From positions 7,268,605 through 7,332,604 of the forward strand of contig NZ_PTJS01000001.1 in assembly GCF_002941025.1 (NCBI RefSeq): a stretch of DNA of 64,000 nt. The letters run 5' to 3'. Below are positions 45,431-58,862 of this stretch, in pieces. The position numbers and the translations under genes are program-made. Below the pieces are notes generated by a model that searched no databases, was not told where the DNA came from, and saw only the letters and a program-made list of their open reading frames with translations. This DNA is from Streptomyces sp. QL37 (GTDB taxonomy: Bacteria > Actinomycetota > Actinomycetes > Streptomycetales > Streptomycetaceae). Each line of letters begins with the position of its first letter. The stretch's first letter is position 1.

Positions 45431-47692
45431 TCAACCGAGCTCGGGCCCGCCCCTCCTTGTTGTCCGGGAGGCGGCGGGCCTTCGCGTTTCCGCGGACACC
45501 CCGGCCCCGGACGCTCCCTCCGGAGCCGCGCCGTGCTCCGCCGGAGCCACGCAGACGTCGGCCGTGGCCGGACCATCCACCGCGCCGGCCCCGAGTGCCC
45601 GTGCCACCGCTGCCGAGGCGTCCAGCCGGCGGCCCGAGCACCGTCCGGTCTCGTAGCGTTCGTCGCCGAGCTCCGCGCGCGCCCGCTCCTCGCACTCGGC
45701 CCGGGGCCGTCCGTAGTGGACGGAGCCGAACAGGGGGAGGCCGACCGACGGCCAGATCCGGTCAGCCGCGCCCTGGAGCACCGCCGCCTCCGCCGCGTTC
45801 CCCTCGACCACCGTGATGAGGGCCAGCAGCTCCAGCGAGAGGACCGTGCCGAGCAGATCGTGGAAGGCGTGGGCGATGGACAGGGCCTCCCCGAGCATCC
45901 GGCGCGCCCGCCCGCTCGCCCCGGACCGCAGCGCCGCGAAGCCCAGGACGTACAGCGCGTAGGCCAGAGCCCACCGCTCACCGTGGTCCTCGCAGATCTC
46001 GCGGACCTCGTCGCAGATCGCAGCGGCCGTGTCCAGGTCCCCGCGGAACGCCACGGCCATGCCCAGCTCGACCTGGGCCATCAGCACATTGCTGTTCAGT
46101 TCGCCGATCTCCCGGTAACGCCCGAGTGCGTCGCGCAGCAGTTCCTCCGCGCGGACCGGGTCGTCCGTGACGAGCGAGAGGCAGCCCGTGCGGTGCACGG
46201 CGTACGCCACGGCGGTGGCGTCCTCCGCGCACTCGCCCTCCTCGTGGCACTCCCGCAGGGCCGACACCGCGCCGGCCGGATCCCCCTGCAGCACGGCGAC
46301 GTACCCGAGCACCCAGAGGGCCTTCAGCCGCGAGTGGTCGTAAGGGGACTCCGCCTCCAGGACGTGGTCGAGCCAGTGGCGGCCCTCCGAGAGGCGCCCG
46401 CAGCCCACCCAGTAGAACCAGAGCGTGCCCGCCAGGTACTGCGCGAGATGGACCTCCTCCGGGCTCTCCATCGAGCACTCCATCGCGCGGCGGAGGTTGG
46501 GCAGCTCGCTGTCGACGCGGGCGGCGGCCTCCGCCTGCCGGGGGCTGAACCAGTCGAGCTCGCACCAGGTGGCGAGCCCCAGGTACCAGTCCCGGTGCCT
46601 GCGGCGCAGCCGCTCGGCGTCCCCCGTGGCGCGCAGCCACTCGGCGCCGTACTCCCGCACGGTGTCCAGCAGCCGGTAGCGGCCGCCGACGGCCGAGTCC
46701 TCGCGCAGCACCACGGACTGCGCCAGCAGATCGTCCAGCACGTCCAGCACGGAGTCGGCCGGCAGGCCGGGGCCGCTGCAGATGTACTCGACCGCCTCCA
46801 GATCGAACTGTCCCGCGAACACCGAGAGCCGCGCCCACAGCAGCCGCTGCTCGGGAGTGCACAGCTCATGGCTCCAGCCGATGGCCGTACGCAGCGTCTG
46901 GTGGCGGGGGAGCGCGCTCGGACTGCCGCCGGTCAGCAGCCGGAAACGGTCGTCGAGTCGGTGCAGCACCTGCTCCATCGTCAGGGCCCGCAGCCGACCC
47001 GCGGCGAGCTCCAGGGCCAGCGGGATGCCGTCGAGGCGGCCGCAGAGCTCCCGCGCGGTCTCCAGGTCGCCACCGGCCGGCCGGAACCCGGGGCGCACCG
47101 CGGCGGCGCGCAGGGTGAAGAGTTCCAGGGCGTCGTCGTCCGTCATCGGCGGCAGCGGAAACGCGAGTTCGCCGTCGATCCGCAGGGGACGGCGCCCGGC
47201 GGCGAGCACCTGGAGCCGTGGAGCCCGGCGGAGCAGCTCCCGTACGAGTCCGGCGCACGTGTCGGCGAGATGCTCGAAGCCGTCGATCACGAGCAGGAGC
47301 CGGCGCTCCGCGCAGTGCTCGACCAGCACGGCGCGGGGCGGCTTGGCGGTGTGATCGGTGAGCCCCAGCGCCTCGACCAGCGCGTGTTCGAGCAGGGCGG
47401 GGTCCTGGACGGCCGACAGCTCCGCGAGCCAGACGCCATCGCAGTACCGTTTCTCCATCAGAGCGGCCGCCCTGGTCACGAATCGGGTCTTGCCGACCCC
47501 GGCCACCCCGGCCACGGTGACGAGCCTCGACTGCCGCAGGAGCGGCTCGAGTCCGGCCAGTTCGTCGTCGCGTCCCACGAAGGTGTTCAGCTCCGCCGGA
47601 AGATTTCCGCGTACGGGGGCGGGCTGCGCGTCGTCGGGCGTGGGGCAGGGGCGCTGAGGGCGTCGCATGAAACACGCAGAGTACTGGCACAT
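45431..47692 (-). CDS. STAND/NB-ARC-type ATPase with TPRs, lacking a DNA-binding domain
   Basis: Protein of 753 aa. An AfsR/LuxR-LAL-like ATPase begins almost at once (LNTFVGRDDELAGLEPLL); Walker A GVAGVGKTR is near 62-70 and Walker B LLLVIDGFEHL near 134-144. Winged-helix-like region about 290-370, then TPR-like repeats to about 690. Neither an N-terminal SARP nor a C-terminal LuxR helix-turn-helix is seen; the C-terminal 55 residues are Ala/Gly/Arg-rich. The ATG at 47692 with GGAGAG is chosen over ATG 47668. A signalling ATPase is likely; its partner is unknown. Ends 14 bp from rpsD (convergent). Confidence 0.85.
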   Translation of the reverse strand: MCQYSACFMRRPQRPCPTPDDAQPAPVRGNLPAELNTFVGRDDELAGLEPLLRQSRLVTVAGVAGVGKTRFVTRAAALMEKRYCDGVWLAELSAVQDPALLEHALVEALGLTDHTAKPPRAVLVEHCAERRLLLVIDGFEHLADTCAGLVRELLRRAPRLQVLAAGRRPLRIDGELAFPLPPMTDDDALELFTLRAAAVRPGFRPAGGDLETARELCGRLDGIPLALELAAGRLRALTMEQVLHRLDDRFRLLTGGSPSALPRHQTLRTAIGWSHELCTPEQRLLWARLSVFAGQFDLEAVEYICSGPGLPADSVLDVLDDLLAQSVVLREDSAVGGRYRLLDTVREYGAEWLRATGDAERLRRRHRDWYLGLATWCELDWFSPRQAEAAARVDSELPNLRRAMECSMESPEEVHLAQYLAGTLWFYWVGCGRLSEGRHWLDHVLEAESPYDHSRLKALWVLGYVAVLQGDPAGAVSALRECHEEGECAEDATAVAYAVHRTGCLSLVTDDPVRAEELLRDALGRYREIGELNSNVLMAQVELGMAVAFRGDLDTAAAICDEVREICEDHGERWALAYALYVLGFAALRSGASGRARRMLGEALSIAHAFHDLLGTVLSLELLALITVVEGNAAEAAVLQGAADRIWPSVGLPLFGSVHYGRPRAECEERARAELGDERYETGRCSGRRLDASAAVARALGAGAVDGPATADVCVAPAEHGAAPEGASGAGVSAETRRPAASRTTRRGGPELG
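45444..45480 (+). terminator. rpsD terminator inside the end of the STAND gene
   Basis: GGCCCGCC-CCTCC pairs with GGAGG-C-GGCGGGCC, 13 bp with one bulge, followed by TTCGCGTTTC. It overlaps the last codons of the convergent gene. Confidence 0.7.
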
Positions 47693-47892
47693 AAGCTCTC
47701 CGTACAATCTCCCCGCGTCGGGACCCGCGCCGCCCGCCCGTAATGCGGTACGGCGTGCGACGCCCGGCGCGATAGGCTCGGGGGACGACGATCGGCAGTG
47801 GTGGCGGTACGCCGCCGGCCGAGCGGTGACAGGCAGACACCGGCCGGGAGAGGTTCCGGCCGATGCGGGCGACGAGCAGAGAGCGGTGCACT

Positions 47893-48363
47893 GTGTCCGG
47901 TGGAGAGGTGGCCGGCATCCTGGTGGCTGTCTTCTGGGCGATCCTGGTTTCCTTCCTCGCCGTGGTACTGGTGAGACTGGCCCAGACGCTCAGGGCGACC
48001 ACCGCGCTGGTGGCGGACGTGACCGAACAGGCGGTCCCGCTGCTCGCCGACGCCTCGGCCACGCTGCGTTCCGCGCAGACCCAGCTGGACAAGGTCGACG
48101 CCATCGCGAGCGACGTCCAGGAGGTCACCTCCAACGCCTCGGCGCTCTCCACCACCGTCGCGTCGACCTTCGGCGGCCCGCTCGTGAAGGTCGCCGCGTT
48201 CGGCTACGGCGTGCGGCAGGCGATCGGCCGCCGCACCGCCGCGGAGCCCGACCCCGGCCAGGCCCGCCGGACCTCCCGCCGCACCGTGATTGTCGGCCGT
48301 ACCGTGCCGTCCGCCCGTGACAGGAAGCGGAACGGCCGAAGCTCCCGCGGACAGAAGGACTGA
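47893..48363 (+). CDS. DUF948 family membrane-anchored protein
   Basis: Protein of 156 aa. One N-terminal helix (about 6-28) is followed by a helical stretch of the DUF948 type (TLRSAQTQLDKVDAIASDVQEVTSNASAL) and a basic C-terminus. GTG at 47893 is chosen by the family N-terminus; ATG at 47863 has a better ribosome site (GGGAGAGG) and would add 10 residues. First of the small pair before alaS. Function unknown. Confidence 0.8.
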   Translation: MSGGEVAGILVAVFWAILVSFLAVVLVRLAQTLRATTALVADVTEQAVPLLADASATLRSAQTQLDKVDAIASDVQEVTSNASALSTTVASTFGGPLVKVAAFGYGVRQAIGRRTAAEPDPGQARRTSRRTVIVGRTVPSARDRKRNGRSSRGQKD

Positions 48364-48370
48364 CCCAGCG

Positions 48371-48667
48371 ATGTTCCGCCGTACGTTCTGGTTCACCGCC
48401 GGCGCAGCCGCCGGCGTCTGGGCCACCACCAAGGTCAACCGCAAGATCCGGCAGCTGACCCCCGAGAGCCTCGCGGCGCAGGCCGCCGACAAGGCGATCG
48501 AGGCAGGTCACAAGCTGAAGGACTTCGCCCTCGACGTGCGTGAGGGCATGGTCAGGCGCGAGGCCGAACTGGGCGGGGCACTCGGCATCGAGGCACCGGC
48601 CGACCCCGAGCCCGCCCTCCAGCGAACACTCCCCTACAACTCGAACAACCGGAATGAGGACTACTGA
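48371..48667 (+). CDS. DUF6167 family small protein
   Basis: Protein of 98 aa with a short hydrophobic N-terminal segment ([11 protein letters not shown]) and a helical body. ATG 7 nt after the DUF948 gene; its stop overlaps the alaS ATG (TGATG). Small proteins of this kind precede alaS in many actinobacteria. Function unknown. Confidence 0.8.
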   Translation: MFRRTFWFTAGAAAGVWATTKVNRKIRQLTPESLAAQAADKAIEAGHKLKDFALDVREGMVRREAELGGALGIEAPADPEPALQRTLPYNSNNRNEDY

Positions 48668-51336
48668 TGGAGTCGGCTGAAATTCGCCGCCGCTGGCTGA
48701 GCTTCTTCGAGGAGCGCGGTCACACCGTCGTGCCTTCGGCGTCGCTCATCGCGGACGACCCGACTCTGCTGCTGGTCCCCGCGGGCATGGTTCCCTTCAA
48801 GCCCTACTTCCTCGGCGAGGTCAAGCCGCCCGCCCCGCGCGTCACCAGCGTGCAGAAGTGCGTGCGTACGCCGGACATCGAAGAGGTCGGCAAGACCACC
48901 CGGCACGGCACGTTCTTCCAGATGTGCGGCAACTTCTCCTTCGGTGACTACTTCAAGGAAGGCGCCATCGAGTTCGCCTGGGCGGCGCTCACGAACTCCG
49001 TGGAGGACGGCGGCTTCGGGCTCGACCCGGAGCGGCTGTGGATCACCGTCTACCTCGATGACGACGAGGCCGAGCAGATCTGGCGCGAGAAGATCGGCGT
49101 CCCGGCCGAGCGCATCCAGCGCCTGGGCAAGAAGGACAACTTCTGGTCCATGGGCGTCCCCGGCCCCTGCGGCCCCTGCTCCGAGATCAACTACGACCGC
49201 GGCCCGGAGTTCGGCGTCGAGGGCGGCCCCGCCGTCAACGACGAGCGTTACGTGGAGATCTGGAACCTGGTCTTCATGCAGTACGAGCGGGGCGCCGGCG
49301 ACGGCAAGGAGGACTTCCCGATCCTCGGCGACCTCCCGTCGCAGAACATCGACACCGGCCTCGGCCTCGAACGCCTCGCCATGATCCTCCAGGGCGTACA
49401 GAACATGTACGAGACCGACACCCTGCGCGTCGTCATGGACAAGGCCACCGAGCTCACCGGCGTGCGCTACGGCGCCGACCAGGGCTCCGACGTCTCCCTC
49501 CGCGTCGTCGCGGACCACATCCGCACCTCGGTGATGCTCATCGGCGACGGCGTCACCCCCGGCAACGAGGGCCGCGGCTACGTCCTGCGCCGCATCATGC
49601 GCCGGGCCATCCGCAACATGCGGCTCATGGGCGCCACCGGCCCGGTCGTCCGTGAGCTCGTCGACGTCGTCGTCGACACCATGGGGCAGCAGTACCCGGA
49701 GCTGATCACCGACCGCAAGCGCATCGAGACCGTCGCCCTCGCCGAGGAAGCCGCCTTCCTCAAGGCCCTCAAGGGCGGCACGAACATCCTCGACACCGCC
49801 GTCACCGAGACCAAGGCCTCCGGCGGCAAGGTCCTGGCCGGCGACAAGGCGTTCCTGCTCCACGACACCTGGGGCTTCCCGATCGACCTCACGCTGGAGA
49901 TGGCCGCCGAACAGGGCCTCTCGGTCGACGAGGACGGCTTCCGCCGCCTGATGAAGGAGCAGCGGGAGCGCGCCAAGGCCGACGCCAAGGCCAAGAAGAC
50001 CGGGCACGCCGACCTGTCGGCCTACCGCGAGGTCGCCGACAACTCGGGCGTCACCGAATTCACCGGGTACACGTCCATCGAGGGCGAGTCGAAGATCGTC
50101 GGCCTCCTCGTCGACGGTGTGCCCTCGCCCGCCGCCTCCGAGGGCGACGACGTCGAGGTCGTCCTCGACCGCACCCCGTTCTACGCCGAGGGCGGCGGCC
50201 AGCTCGCCGACCAGGGCCGGATCCGGCTCGACAGCGGCGCCGTCATCCAGATCCGGGACGTGCAGCAGCCCGTGCCGGGCGTCTCGATCCACAAGGGCTC
50301 GGTCCAGGTCGGCGAGGTGACGGTCGGCGCCTCCGCCTACGCCGCCATCGACAACACCCGCCGCCGCGCCATCGCCCGCGCCCACAGCGCCACGCACCTC
50401 ACGCACCAGGCGCTGCGCGACGCGCTCGGCCCGACCGCCGCCCAGGCCGGCTCGGAGAACTCGCCGGGCCGCTTCCGCTTCGACTTCGGCTCGCCCGCCG
50501 CCGTACCCGGCACGGTCCTCACCGACGTCGAGCAGAAGATCAACGAGGTCCTCTCGCGGGAGCTCGACGTCCAGGCCGAGGTCATGTCCATCGACGACGC
50601 CAAGAAGCAGGGCGCCATCGCGGAGTTCGGCGAGAAGTACGGCGAGCGGGTCCGTGTCGTCACCATCGGCGACTTCTCCAAGGAGCTGTGCGGCGGCACG
50701 CACGTCGGCAACACGGCCCAGCTGGGTCTGGTGAAGCTGCTCGGCGAGTCGTCCATCGGTTCCGGTGTCCGCCGCATCGAGGCCCTGGTCGGCGTCGACG
50801 CGTACAACTTCCTCGCCAAGGAGCACACGGTCGTCGCCCAGCTCCAGGAGCTGCTCAAGGGCCGCCCCGAAGAGCTCCCCGAGAAGATCTCCGGCATGCT
50901 CGGCAAGCTGAAGGACGCCGAGAAGGAGATCGAGAAGTTCCGCGCGGAGAAGGTCCTCGCGGCCGCCGCCGGGCTGGTGGAGTCGGCCAAGGACGTGCGC
51001 GGTGTCGCCCTGGTCACCGGGCAGGTGCCGGACGGCACCACGGCCGACGACCTGCGCAAGCTGGTCCTCGACGTGCGCGGGCGCATCCAGGGCGGCCGGC
51101 CGGCCGTCGTGGCCCTGTTCACCACGGCCAACGGCCGCCCGCTGACGGTCATCGCCACCAACGAGGCGGCCCGCGAGCGCGGCCTCAAGGCCGGTGAGCT
51201 GGTGCGCACCGCCGCCAAGACCCTCGGTGGCGGTGGCGGCGGCAAGCCGGACGTCGCCCAGGGCGGCGGCCAGAACCCGGACGCCATCGGTGACGCCGTC
51301 GCCGCCGTCGAACGCCTCGTCACCGAGACGGCGTGA
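48667..51336 (+). CDS. alaS: Alanine--tRNA ligase
   Basis: Class II synthetase of 889 aa. Catalytic domain with [16 protein letters not shown], the tRNA-recognition region, the editing domain with [11 protein letters not shown] and the CGGTHV zinc site (about 676-681), and the C-terminal oligomerisation and DHHA1-like part. Shares a base with the stop of the preceding gene and overlaps ruvX by 4 nt. Confidence 0.98.
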   Translation: MESAEIRRRWLSFFEERGHTVVPSASLIADDPTLLLVPAGMVPFKPYFLGEVKPPAPRVTSVQKCVRTPDIEEVGKTTRHGTFFQMCGNFSFGDYFKEGAIEFAWAALTNSVEDGGFGLDPERLWITVYLDDDEAEQIWREKIGVPAERIQRLGKKDNFWSMGVPGPCGPCSEINYDRGPEFGVEGGPAVNDERYVEIWNLVFMQYERGAGDGKEDFPILGDLPSQNIDTGLGLERLAMILQGVQNMYETDTLRVVMDKATELTGVRYGADQGSDVSLRVVADHIRTSVMLIGDGVTPGNEGRGYVLRRIMRRAIRNMRLMGATGPVVRELVDVVVDTMGQQYPELITDRKRIETVALAEEAAFLKALKGGTNILDTAVTETKASGGKVLAGDKAFLLHDTWGFPIDLTLEMAAEQGLSVDEDGFRRLMKEQRERAKADAKAKKTGHADLSAYREVADNSGVTEFTGYTSIEGESKIVGLLVDGVPSPAASEGDDVEVVLDRTPFYAEGGGQLADQGRIRLDSGAVIQIRDVQQPVPGVSIHKGSVQVGEVTVGASAYAAIDNTRRRAIARAHSATHLTHQALRDALGPTAAQAGSENSPGRFRFDFGSPAAVPGTVLTDVEQKINEVLSRELDVQAEVMSIDDAKKQGAIAEFGEKYGERVRVVTIGDFSKELCGGTHVGNTAQLGLVKLLGESSIGSGVRRIEALVGVDAYNFLAKEHTVVAQLQELLKGRPEELPEKISGMLGKLKDAEKEIEKFRAEKVLAAAAGLVESAKDVRGVALVTGQVPDGTTADDLRKLVLDVRGRIQGGRPAVVALFTTANGRPLTVIATNEAARERGLKAGELVRTAAKTLGGGGGGKPDVAQGGGQNPDAIGDAVAAVERLVTETA

Positions 51337-51818
51337 CGCCGGACATGTCGCAGATGCGCCGAGGACGCCGACTCGCGATCGATGTCGGCGACGCCCGGAT
51401 CGGGGTCGCCTCGTGCGACCCCGACGGGATCCTCGCCACGCCGGTGGAGACCGTGCCGGGACGCGACGTCCCGGCCGCCCACCGGCGGCTCGGCCAGATC
51501 GTCGAGGAGTACGAGCCGATCGAGGTCATCGTCGGGCTGCCCCGCTCCCTCCGGGGCGGAGAGGGCCCGGCGGCCGCGAAGGTCCGTGCGTTCGCCCAGG
51601 TGTTCGCCCGCGCCATCGCGCCGATTCCTGTACGTCTCCTGGACGAGAGGATGACCACAGTGACGGCCACTCAGGGACTGCGCGCTTCGGGCGTGAAGTC
51701 CAAGAAGGGCCGGTCTGTCATCGACCAGGCTGCCGCTGTGGTGATCCTTCAGAACGCTCTGGAGTCCGAACGGGCGTCAGGCACCGCACCTGGCGAGGGC
51801 GTCGAGGTGGCTGTCTGA
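51333..51818 (+). CDS. ruvX: Putative pre-16S rRNA nuclease / Holliday junction resolvase RuvX (YqgF)
   Basis: RNase H-fold protein of 161 aa. [13 protein letters not shown] carries the first catalytic Asp; VGLPRSLRG and [11 protein letters not shown] follow in the family order. GTG overlaps the alaS stop; an ATG four codons later is an alternative. The order alaS-ruvX-mltG-aroE is conserved in actinobacteria. Confidence 0.93.
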   Translation: MTPDMSQMRRGRRLAIDVGDARIGVASCDPDGILATPVETVPGRDVPAAHRRLGQIVEEYEPIEVIVGLPRSLRGGEGPAAAKVRAFAQVFARAIAPIPVRLLDERMTTVTATQGLRASGVKSKKGRSVIDQAAAVVILQNALESERASGTAPGEGVEVAV

Positions 51819-51918
51819 TCGCGATACGGTAACGTTCCGCGCGATGCGCCGGTGTTCGAACAGACACCGCACAGCAAAGCGAAGAGACGGAGCGTCGTCT
51901 CGCGGCTCAAGGGGATCG

Positions 51919-53607
51919 ATGACTGAGTATGGCCGGGGCTCCGGCTCCGAACCGTGGCATCCCGAGGACCCCTTGTACGGGGACCAGGGATGGGGAGGCC
52001 AGCAGGCTGCCCACGGCCAGGGCCAGTACGAAGGCCAGCAGCAGCCCTACGCCCAGGACCCGTACGCCCAGCAGGGCTACCAGCAGGATCCGTACGCGCA
52101 GCAGCCGCAGCACCAGCACGACCCGTACGCCCAGCAGCACCAGCAGCCGTACGGCGCGCCGCAGGACCCGTACGCCCAGCAGCAGCCGCAGTACGACGGC
52201 GGCTGGGACACCGGCCAGCAGGCGGCGATGCCGTACGGGGCGCAGCAGCCCCCGTACGGCAACAACCCCGGCTACGGCGAGCAGGGCGACTACTACGGCA
52301 CCCCCGAGGCCTACCCTCCGCCGCAGCCCCCGGGGCGCCGCGAGGAGCCCGCACAGCAGCAGAGTCCGGACTGGGACCCGGAGGCGCCGCAGGAGGAGAC
52401 GCATCCCTTCTTCACAGGCGTGGACGCACCGGCCGACGCGCGCGGTTCCCGGAACGACGACGAGCACGAGGACGACCCGCGCGAGTCACGCCGGGGCGGC
52501 GGCGAGCGCCGTGGCAAGGGCAAGAAGAAGAGCCGCAACGGCTGTGCCTGTCTGGGCGTCGCGGCGGTTCTGGTCGCCGGCCTCGGGGGAGTGGGCTACT
52601 TCGGCTACTCGTACTACCAGGGTCAGTTCGGTGAGGCCCCGGACTACGAGGGATCCGGCACGGGCTCGGTCGAGGTGGAGATCCCCGAAGGCGCCCTGGG
52701 CTACGAGATCGCGAACATCCTGAAGAAGGCGGGGGTCGTCAAATCCGTCGACGCCTTCGTCTCGGCGCAGAACGGGAATCCCAAGGGTGGTTCCCTGCAG
52801 GCCGGTGTCTATCTCCTGAAGGAGGAGATGTCCGCCGACAGCGCTGTCGAACTGATGCTTGACCCGAAGAGCCAGAACGCGCTGGTCATTCCCGAGGGTA
52901 CGAGCACCATCGGGATCTATGCGGCGATCGACAAGAGGCTCGATCTGAAGGCCGGCACTACGGCGAAGGTCGCGAAGACGAAGGCCGAGAGCCTCGGACT
53001 TCCTGAATGGGCGGATGACGATCCCGAGGTCAAGGACCCGCTGGAAGGTTTTCTCTTCCCGGCCGCCTACGCGGTTCCCAAGGACTCGAAGCCCGAAGAC
53101 GCCTTGAAGAAGATGGTCACCCGGGCCAACAAGGAGTACGGAAAGCTCGATCTCGAGCAGAACGCCGAGAAGCTGAACCTGGAATCGCCGCTCGACCTCA
53201 TCACTGTCGCGAGTCTTGTCCAGAAAGAGGGCAAGTACAAGCACGATTTCGACAAGGTCGCGAGGGTCGTCTACAACCGGCTCAAGCCCGACAATCTCGA
53301 AACCGTCGGCCGACTCGAATTCGACTCGACAGTCAATTACATCCGGGACGAGAGCACGCTGGACGTGGGTGCTGTCGACGACCTGCGGAAGATCGACGAC
53401 CCGTACAACACGTACAGCATCAAGGGTCTCCCGCTCGGCCCGATCACCAATCCGGGCGCGGACGCGTTGCAGTCGGCGATCAATCCCGCGTCAGGCCCCT
53501 GGTACTACTTCGTTTCCGTCACCGAGGACAAGACGCTGTTCGCGGTGACGAACGAGGAGCACGAGCGCAACCGCGAGAAGTACGAAGAGAACAAGGCGGA
53601 CCAGTGA
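51919..53607 (+). CDS. mltG: Endolytic transglycosylase MltG with a repetitive Q/Y/P-rich N-terminus
   Basis: Membrane-bound lytic transglycosylase of 562 aa that cuts nascent glycan strands. A disordered cytoplasmic tract (1-205) contains DPYAQQ four times (47-52, 57-62, 68-73, 83-88) and ends in a basic patch. One helix at about 209-231. The YceG/MltG domain follows, with the catalytic Glu437 in LVQKEGK and the end motif [14 protein letters not shown] after AAGGGG. The long N-terminus is much larger than in E. coli MltG (340 aa). Confidence 0.93.
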   Translation: MTEYGRGSGSEPWHPEDPLYGDQGWGGQQAAHGQGQYEGQQQPYAQDPYAQQGYQQDPYAQQPQHQHDPYAQQHQQPYGAPQDPYAQQQPQYDGGWDTGQQAAMPYGAQQPPYGNNPGYGEQGDYYGTPEAYPPPQPPGRREEPAQQQSPDWDPEAPQEETHPFFTGVDAPADARGSRNDDEHEDDPRESRRGGGERRGKGKKKSRNGCACLGVAAVLVAGLGGVGYFGYSYYQGQFGEAPDYEGSGTGSVEVEIPEGALGYEIANILKKAGVVKSVDAFVSAQNGNPKGGSLQAGVYLLKEEMSADSAVELMLDPKSQNALVIPEGTSTIGIYAAIDKRLDLKAGTTAKVAKTKAESLGLPEWADDDPEVKDPLEGFLFPAAYAVPKDSKPEDALKKMVTRANKEYGKLDLEQNAEKLNLESPLDLITVASLVQKEGKYKHDFDKVARVVYNRLKPDNLETVGRLEFDSTVNYIRDESTLDVGAVDDLRKIDDPYNTYSIKGLPLGPITNPGADALQSAINPASGPWYYFVSVTEDKTLFAVTNEEHERNREKYEENKADQ

Positions 53608-54440
53608 GTACGACCCGCCGGGCAGCCGTCCTCGGCTCGCCCATCGCCCACTCCCTCTCGCCCGTCCTGCACCGCGCCGCGTACGCGGAGCTGGGCCTGG
53701 ACGACTGGACGTACGAGCGCTTCGACGTGGACGAGGCGGCGCTCCCCGGCTTCGTCGAAGGGCTGGACCCGTCCTGGGCGGGGCTCTCCCTGACCATGCC
53801 GCTCAAGCGGGCGATCATCCCGCTGCTGGACGGCATCAGCGACACGGCGGCGTCGGTCGAGACCGTCAACACGGTCGTCCTCACCGAGGACGGCCGCCGG
53901 ACCGGCGACAACACGGACATCCCCGGCATGGTCGCCGCCCTGCACGAACGCGGGGTCGAGAAGGTCGAGTCCGCCGCGGTCCTCGGCGCCGGAGCCACGG
54001 CGTCCTCGGCGCTGGCCGCCCTCTCCGTGATCTGTACGGGCCCGGTCACCGCCTACGTGCGCAGTGCGGCACGGGCCGACGAGATGCGCGGCTGGGGCGA
54101 GCGCCTGGGCGTCGACGTGAGGATCGCGGACTGGGCGACGGCCGAAGAGGCCCTGCGCGCCCCCCTGGTGATCGCCACCACGCCGGCCGGCACGGCGGAC
54201 GCCCTGGCGGGCGCCGTCCCGCCCGCCCCCGGCACGCTGTTCGACGTGCTGTACGAGCCCTGGCCGACGGTTCTCGCCTCACGCTGGTCGGCGGCCGGGG
54301 GGACGGTCGTCGGGGGGCTCGACCTCCTCGTCCACCAGGCGGTTCTCCAGGTCGAGCAGATGACCGGGCGGAGCCCCGGCCCGCTCGGTGTCATGCGGGT
54401 GGCCGGCGAGCAGGCACTCGCGGCACGGGAACGCCGGTAG
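53604..54440 (+). CDS. aroE: Shikimate dehydrogenase
   Basis: NADP(H) enzyme of 278 aa converting 3-dehydroshikimate to shikimate. GSPIAHSLSP (7-16) and Lys in MPLKRA bind shikimate; NTD and a VLGAGATASSA nucleotide loop follow. GTG overlaps the mltG stop. First gene of the aro group here, separated from aroC by 147 bp. Confidence 0.93.
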   Translation: MSTTRRAAVLGSPIAHSLSPVLHRAAYAELGLDDWTYERFDVDEAALPGFVEGLDPSWAGLSLTMPLKRAIIPLLDGISDTAASVETVNTVVLTEDGRRTGDNTDIPGMVAALHERGVEKVESAAVLGAGATASSALAALSVICTGPVTAYVRSAARADEMRGWGERLGVDVRIADWATAEEALRAPLVIATTPAGTADALAGAVPPAPGTLFDVLYEPWPTVLASRWSAAGGTVVGGLDLLVHQAVLQVEQMTGRSPGPLGVMRVAGEQALAARERR

Positions 54441-54587
54441 GCCCGTCCGGATCGGGCCGTGAAACGTCCGTCTGCTGGACCGGCGGCCGGTGGGCCCTCC
54501 CGATCGTGGGAGGATCGGGGGTGGCGGGCCAGGGCCGCGCACCCGGTCGCGCCGTTGCAGTTACAGGCGCGAGCATGAGGAGCACCG

Positions 54588-57855
<3,268 letters not shown>

Positions 57856-57867
57856 CACCGGGCACTT

Positions 57868-57913
57868 CGTACCTCCCCCGCCCGTTCACCGAGTGGCGGC
57901 CGGGGGAGGTACG
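57868..57913 (+). terminator. Inverted repeat after the aro operon
   Basis: CGTACCTCCCCCG / CGGGGGAGGTACG, 13 bp perfect with a 20-nt loop, 12 nt after aroQ. The long loop makes it a less typical terminator; it might also be a protein-binding site for the next gene. Confidence 0.5.
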
Positions 57914-57962
57914 GTTGCCGTCGACCAGCGCCAGTTGCCTGTACGAGACGGAGTGGCACCGG

Positions 57963-58793
57963 ATGCAGCACGCAGTGGGGGCTCCGCTGCCGCCGCCCCA
58001 GGGTCCCGGGAACGGGCCGTGGACGCACCAGGCCCAGCACCAGGCCCAGCAACCGGGCCACCCCGGCCAGGCGGGGCCTCCTCCTCCCATGGCTCCCGGG
58101 CCCCAGCCCCACACACCCGCGCCTGCGCCCCAGCACGCCCCGGTGCCGCCCTCCAGGGAGACCACGGGGCACATCCAGCTCCCGCCCGGCGGTCCCGTCC
58201 CGCTGCCCGCGCCGCCCGCCGAGGCGGGCACCGGCGCCGCGACCCTGGCCGTGCTGCTGATCGGACCCGCGGGAGCCGGCAAGACCACGGTCGCCAAGCT
58301 CTGGGCGGGCCGCCGCCGGGTCCCCACCGCGCACGTCTCGCTGGACGACGTCCGCGAATGGGTCTGCTCCGGCTTCGCCGACCCGCAGGCCGGGTGGAAC
58401 GACCACTCCGAGGCCCAGTACCGCCTGGCCCGGCGCACCTGCGGCTTCGCCGCCCGTAATTTCCTGGCCAACGGCATCTCCTGCATCCTCGACGACGCCG
58501 TCTTCCCGGACCGGCCCGTCGTGGGCCTCGGCGGCTGGAAGCGCCACGTGGGCCCGGGACTGCTGCCCGTGGTCCTCCTGCCCGGCCTGGAGGTCGTCCT
58601 GGAGCGCAACGCGGCACGCAGCGGGAACCGCAGACTCTCCGACGAGGAAGTCGCCAGGATCCACGGCCGCATGGCCGGCTGGTACGGCTCGGGCCTGCCG
58701 ATCATCGACAACTCCACCTACGACGTCGAGACGACCGCCCGGGTCCTCGACGACGTCCTGGCCCGCTCCATAGCCAGCCCGCCGGCCTGGTAG
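57963..58793 (+). CDS. P-loop kinase-like AAA ATPase with Pro/Gln-rich N-terminus
   Basis: Protein of 276 aa. The first 95 residues are low-complexity Pro/Gln/His. A zeta-toxin/PNK-like P-loop domain follows: Walker A GPAGAGKTT (about 104-112), SLDDVREW, and a C-terminal R-x2-R region with NRRLSDEEV. These kinases act on small molecules or RNA ends; the substrate is unknown. ATG at 57963 is preferred to a TTG at 57915. No antitoxin-like gene is next to it. Confidence 0.75.
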   Translation: MQHAVGAPLPPPQGPGNGPWTHQAQHQAQQPGHPGQAGPPPPMAPGPQPHTPAPAPQHAPVPPSRETTGHIQLPPGGPVPLPAPPAEAGTGAATLAVLLIGPAGAGKTTVAKLWAGRRRVPTAHVSLDDVREWVCSGFADPQAGWNDHSEAQYRLARRTCGFAARNFLANGISCILDDAVFPDRPVVGLGGWKRHVGPGLLPVVLLPGLEVVLERNAARSGNRRLSDEEVARIHGRMAGWYGSGLPIIDNSTYDVETTARVLDDVLARSIASPPAW

Positions 58794-58862
58794 CTGCCGC
58801 GCGGTCCACGGTCGGGTGCGCTGACCGGGCGGCCCCCGGCCCGCGCTCGTAGGCTCGGAAAC

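Noticed and set aside
48661..50826. 721-codon open frame antisense to alaS
   Set aside because: Same cause; alaS is certain.
52050..52200. Short direct DNA repeats that might be a CRISPR array
   Set aside because: Repeats are 18 nt, unevenly spaced, in frame with mltG and encode DPYAQQ; no spacers or cas genes.
54496..54513. Hairpin CCTCCC/GGGAGG between aroE and aroC as terminator
   Set aside because: Only 6 bp and no T-tract; too weak to list.
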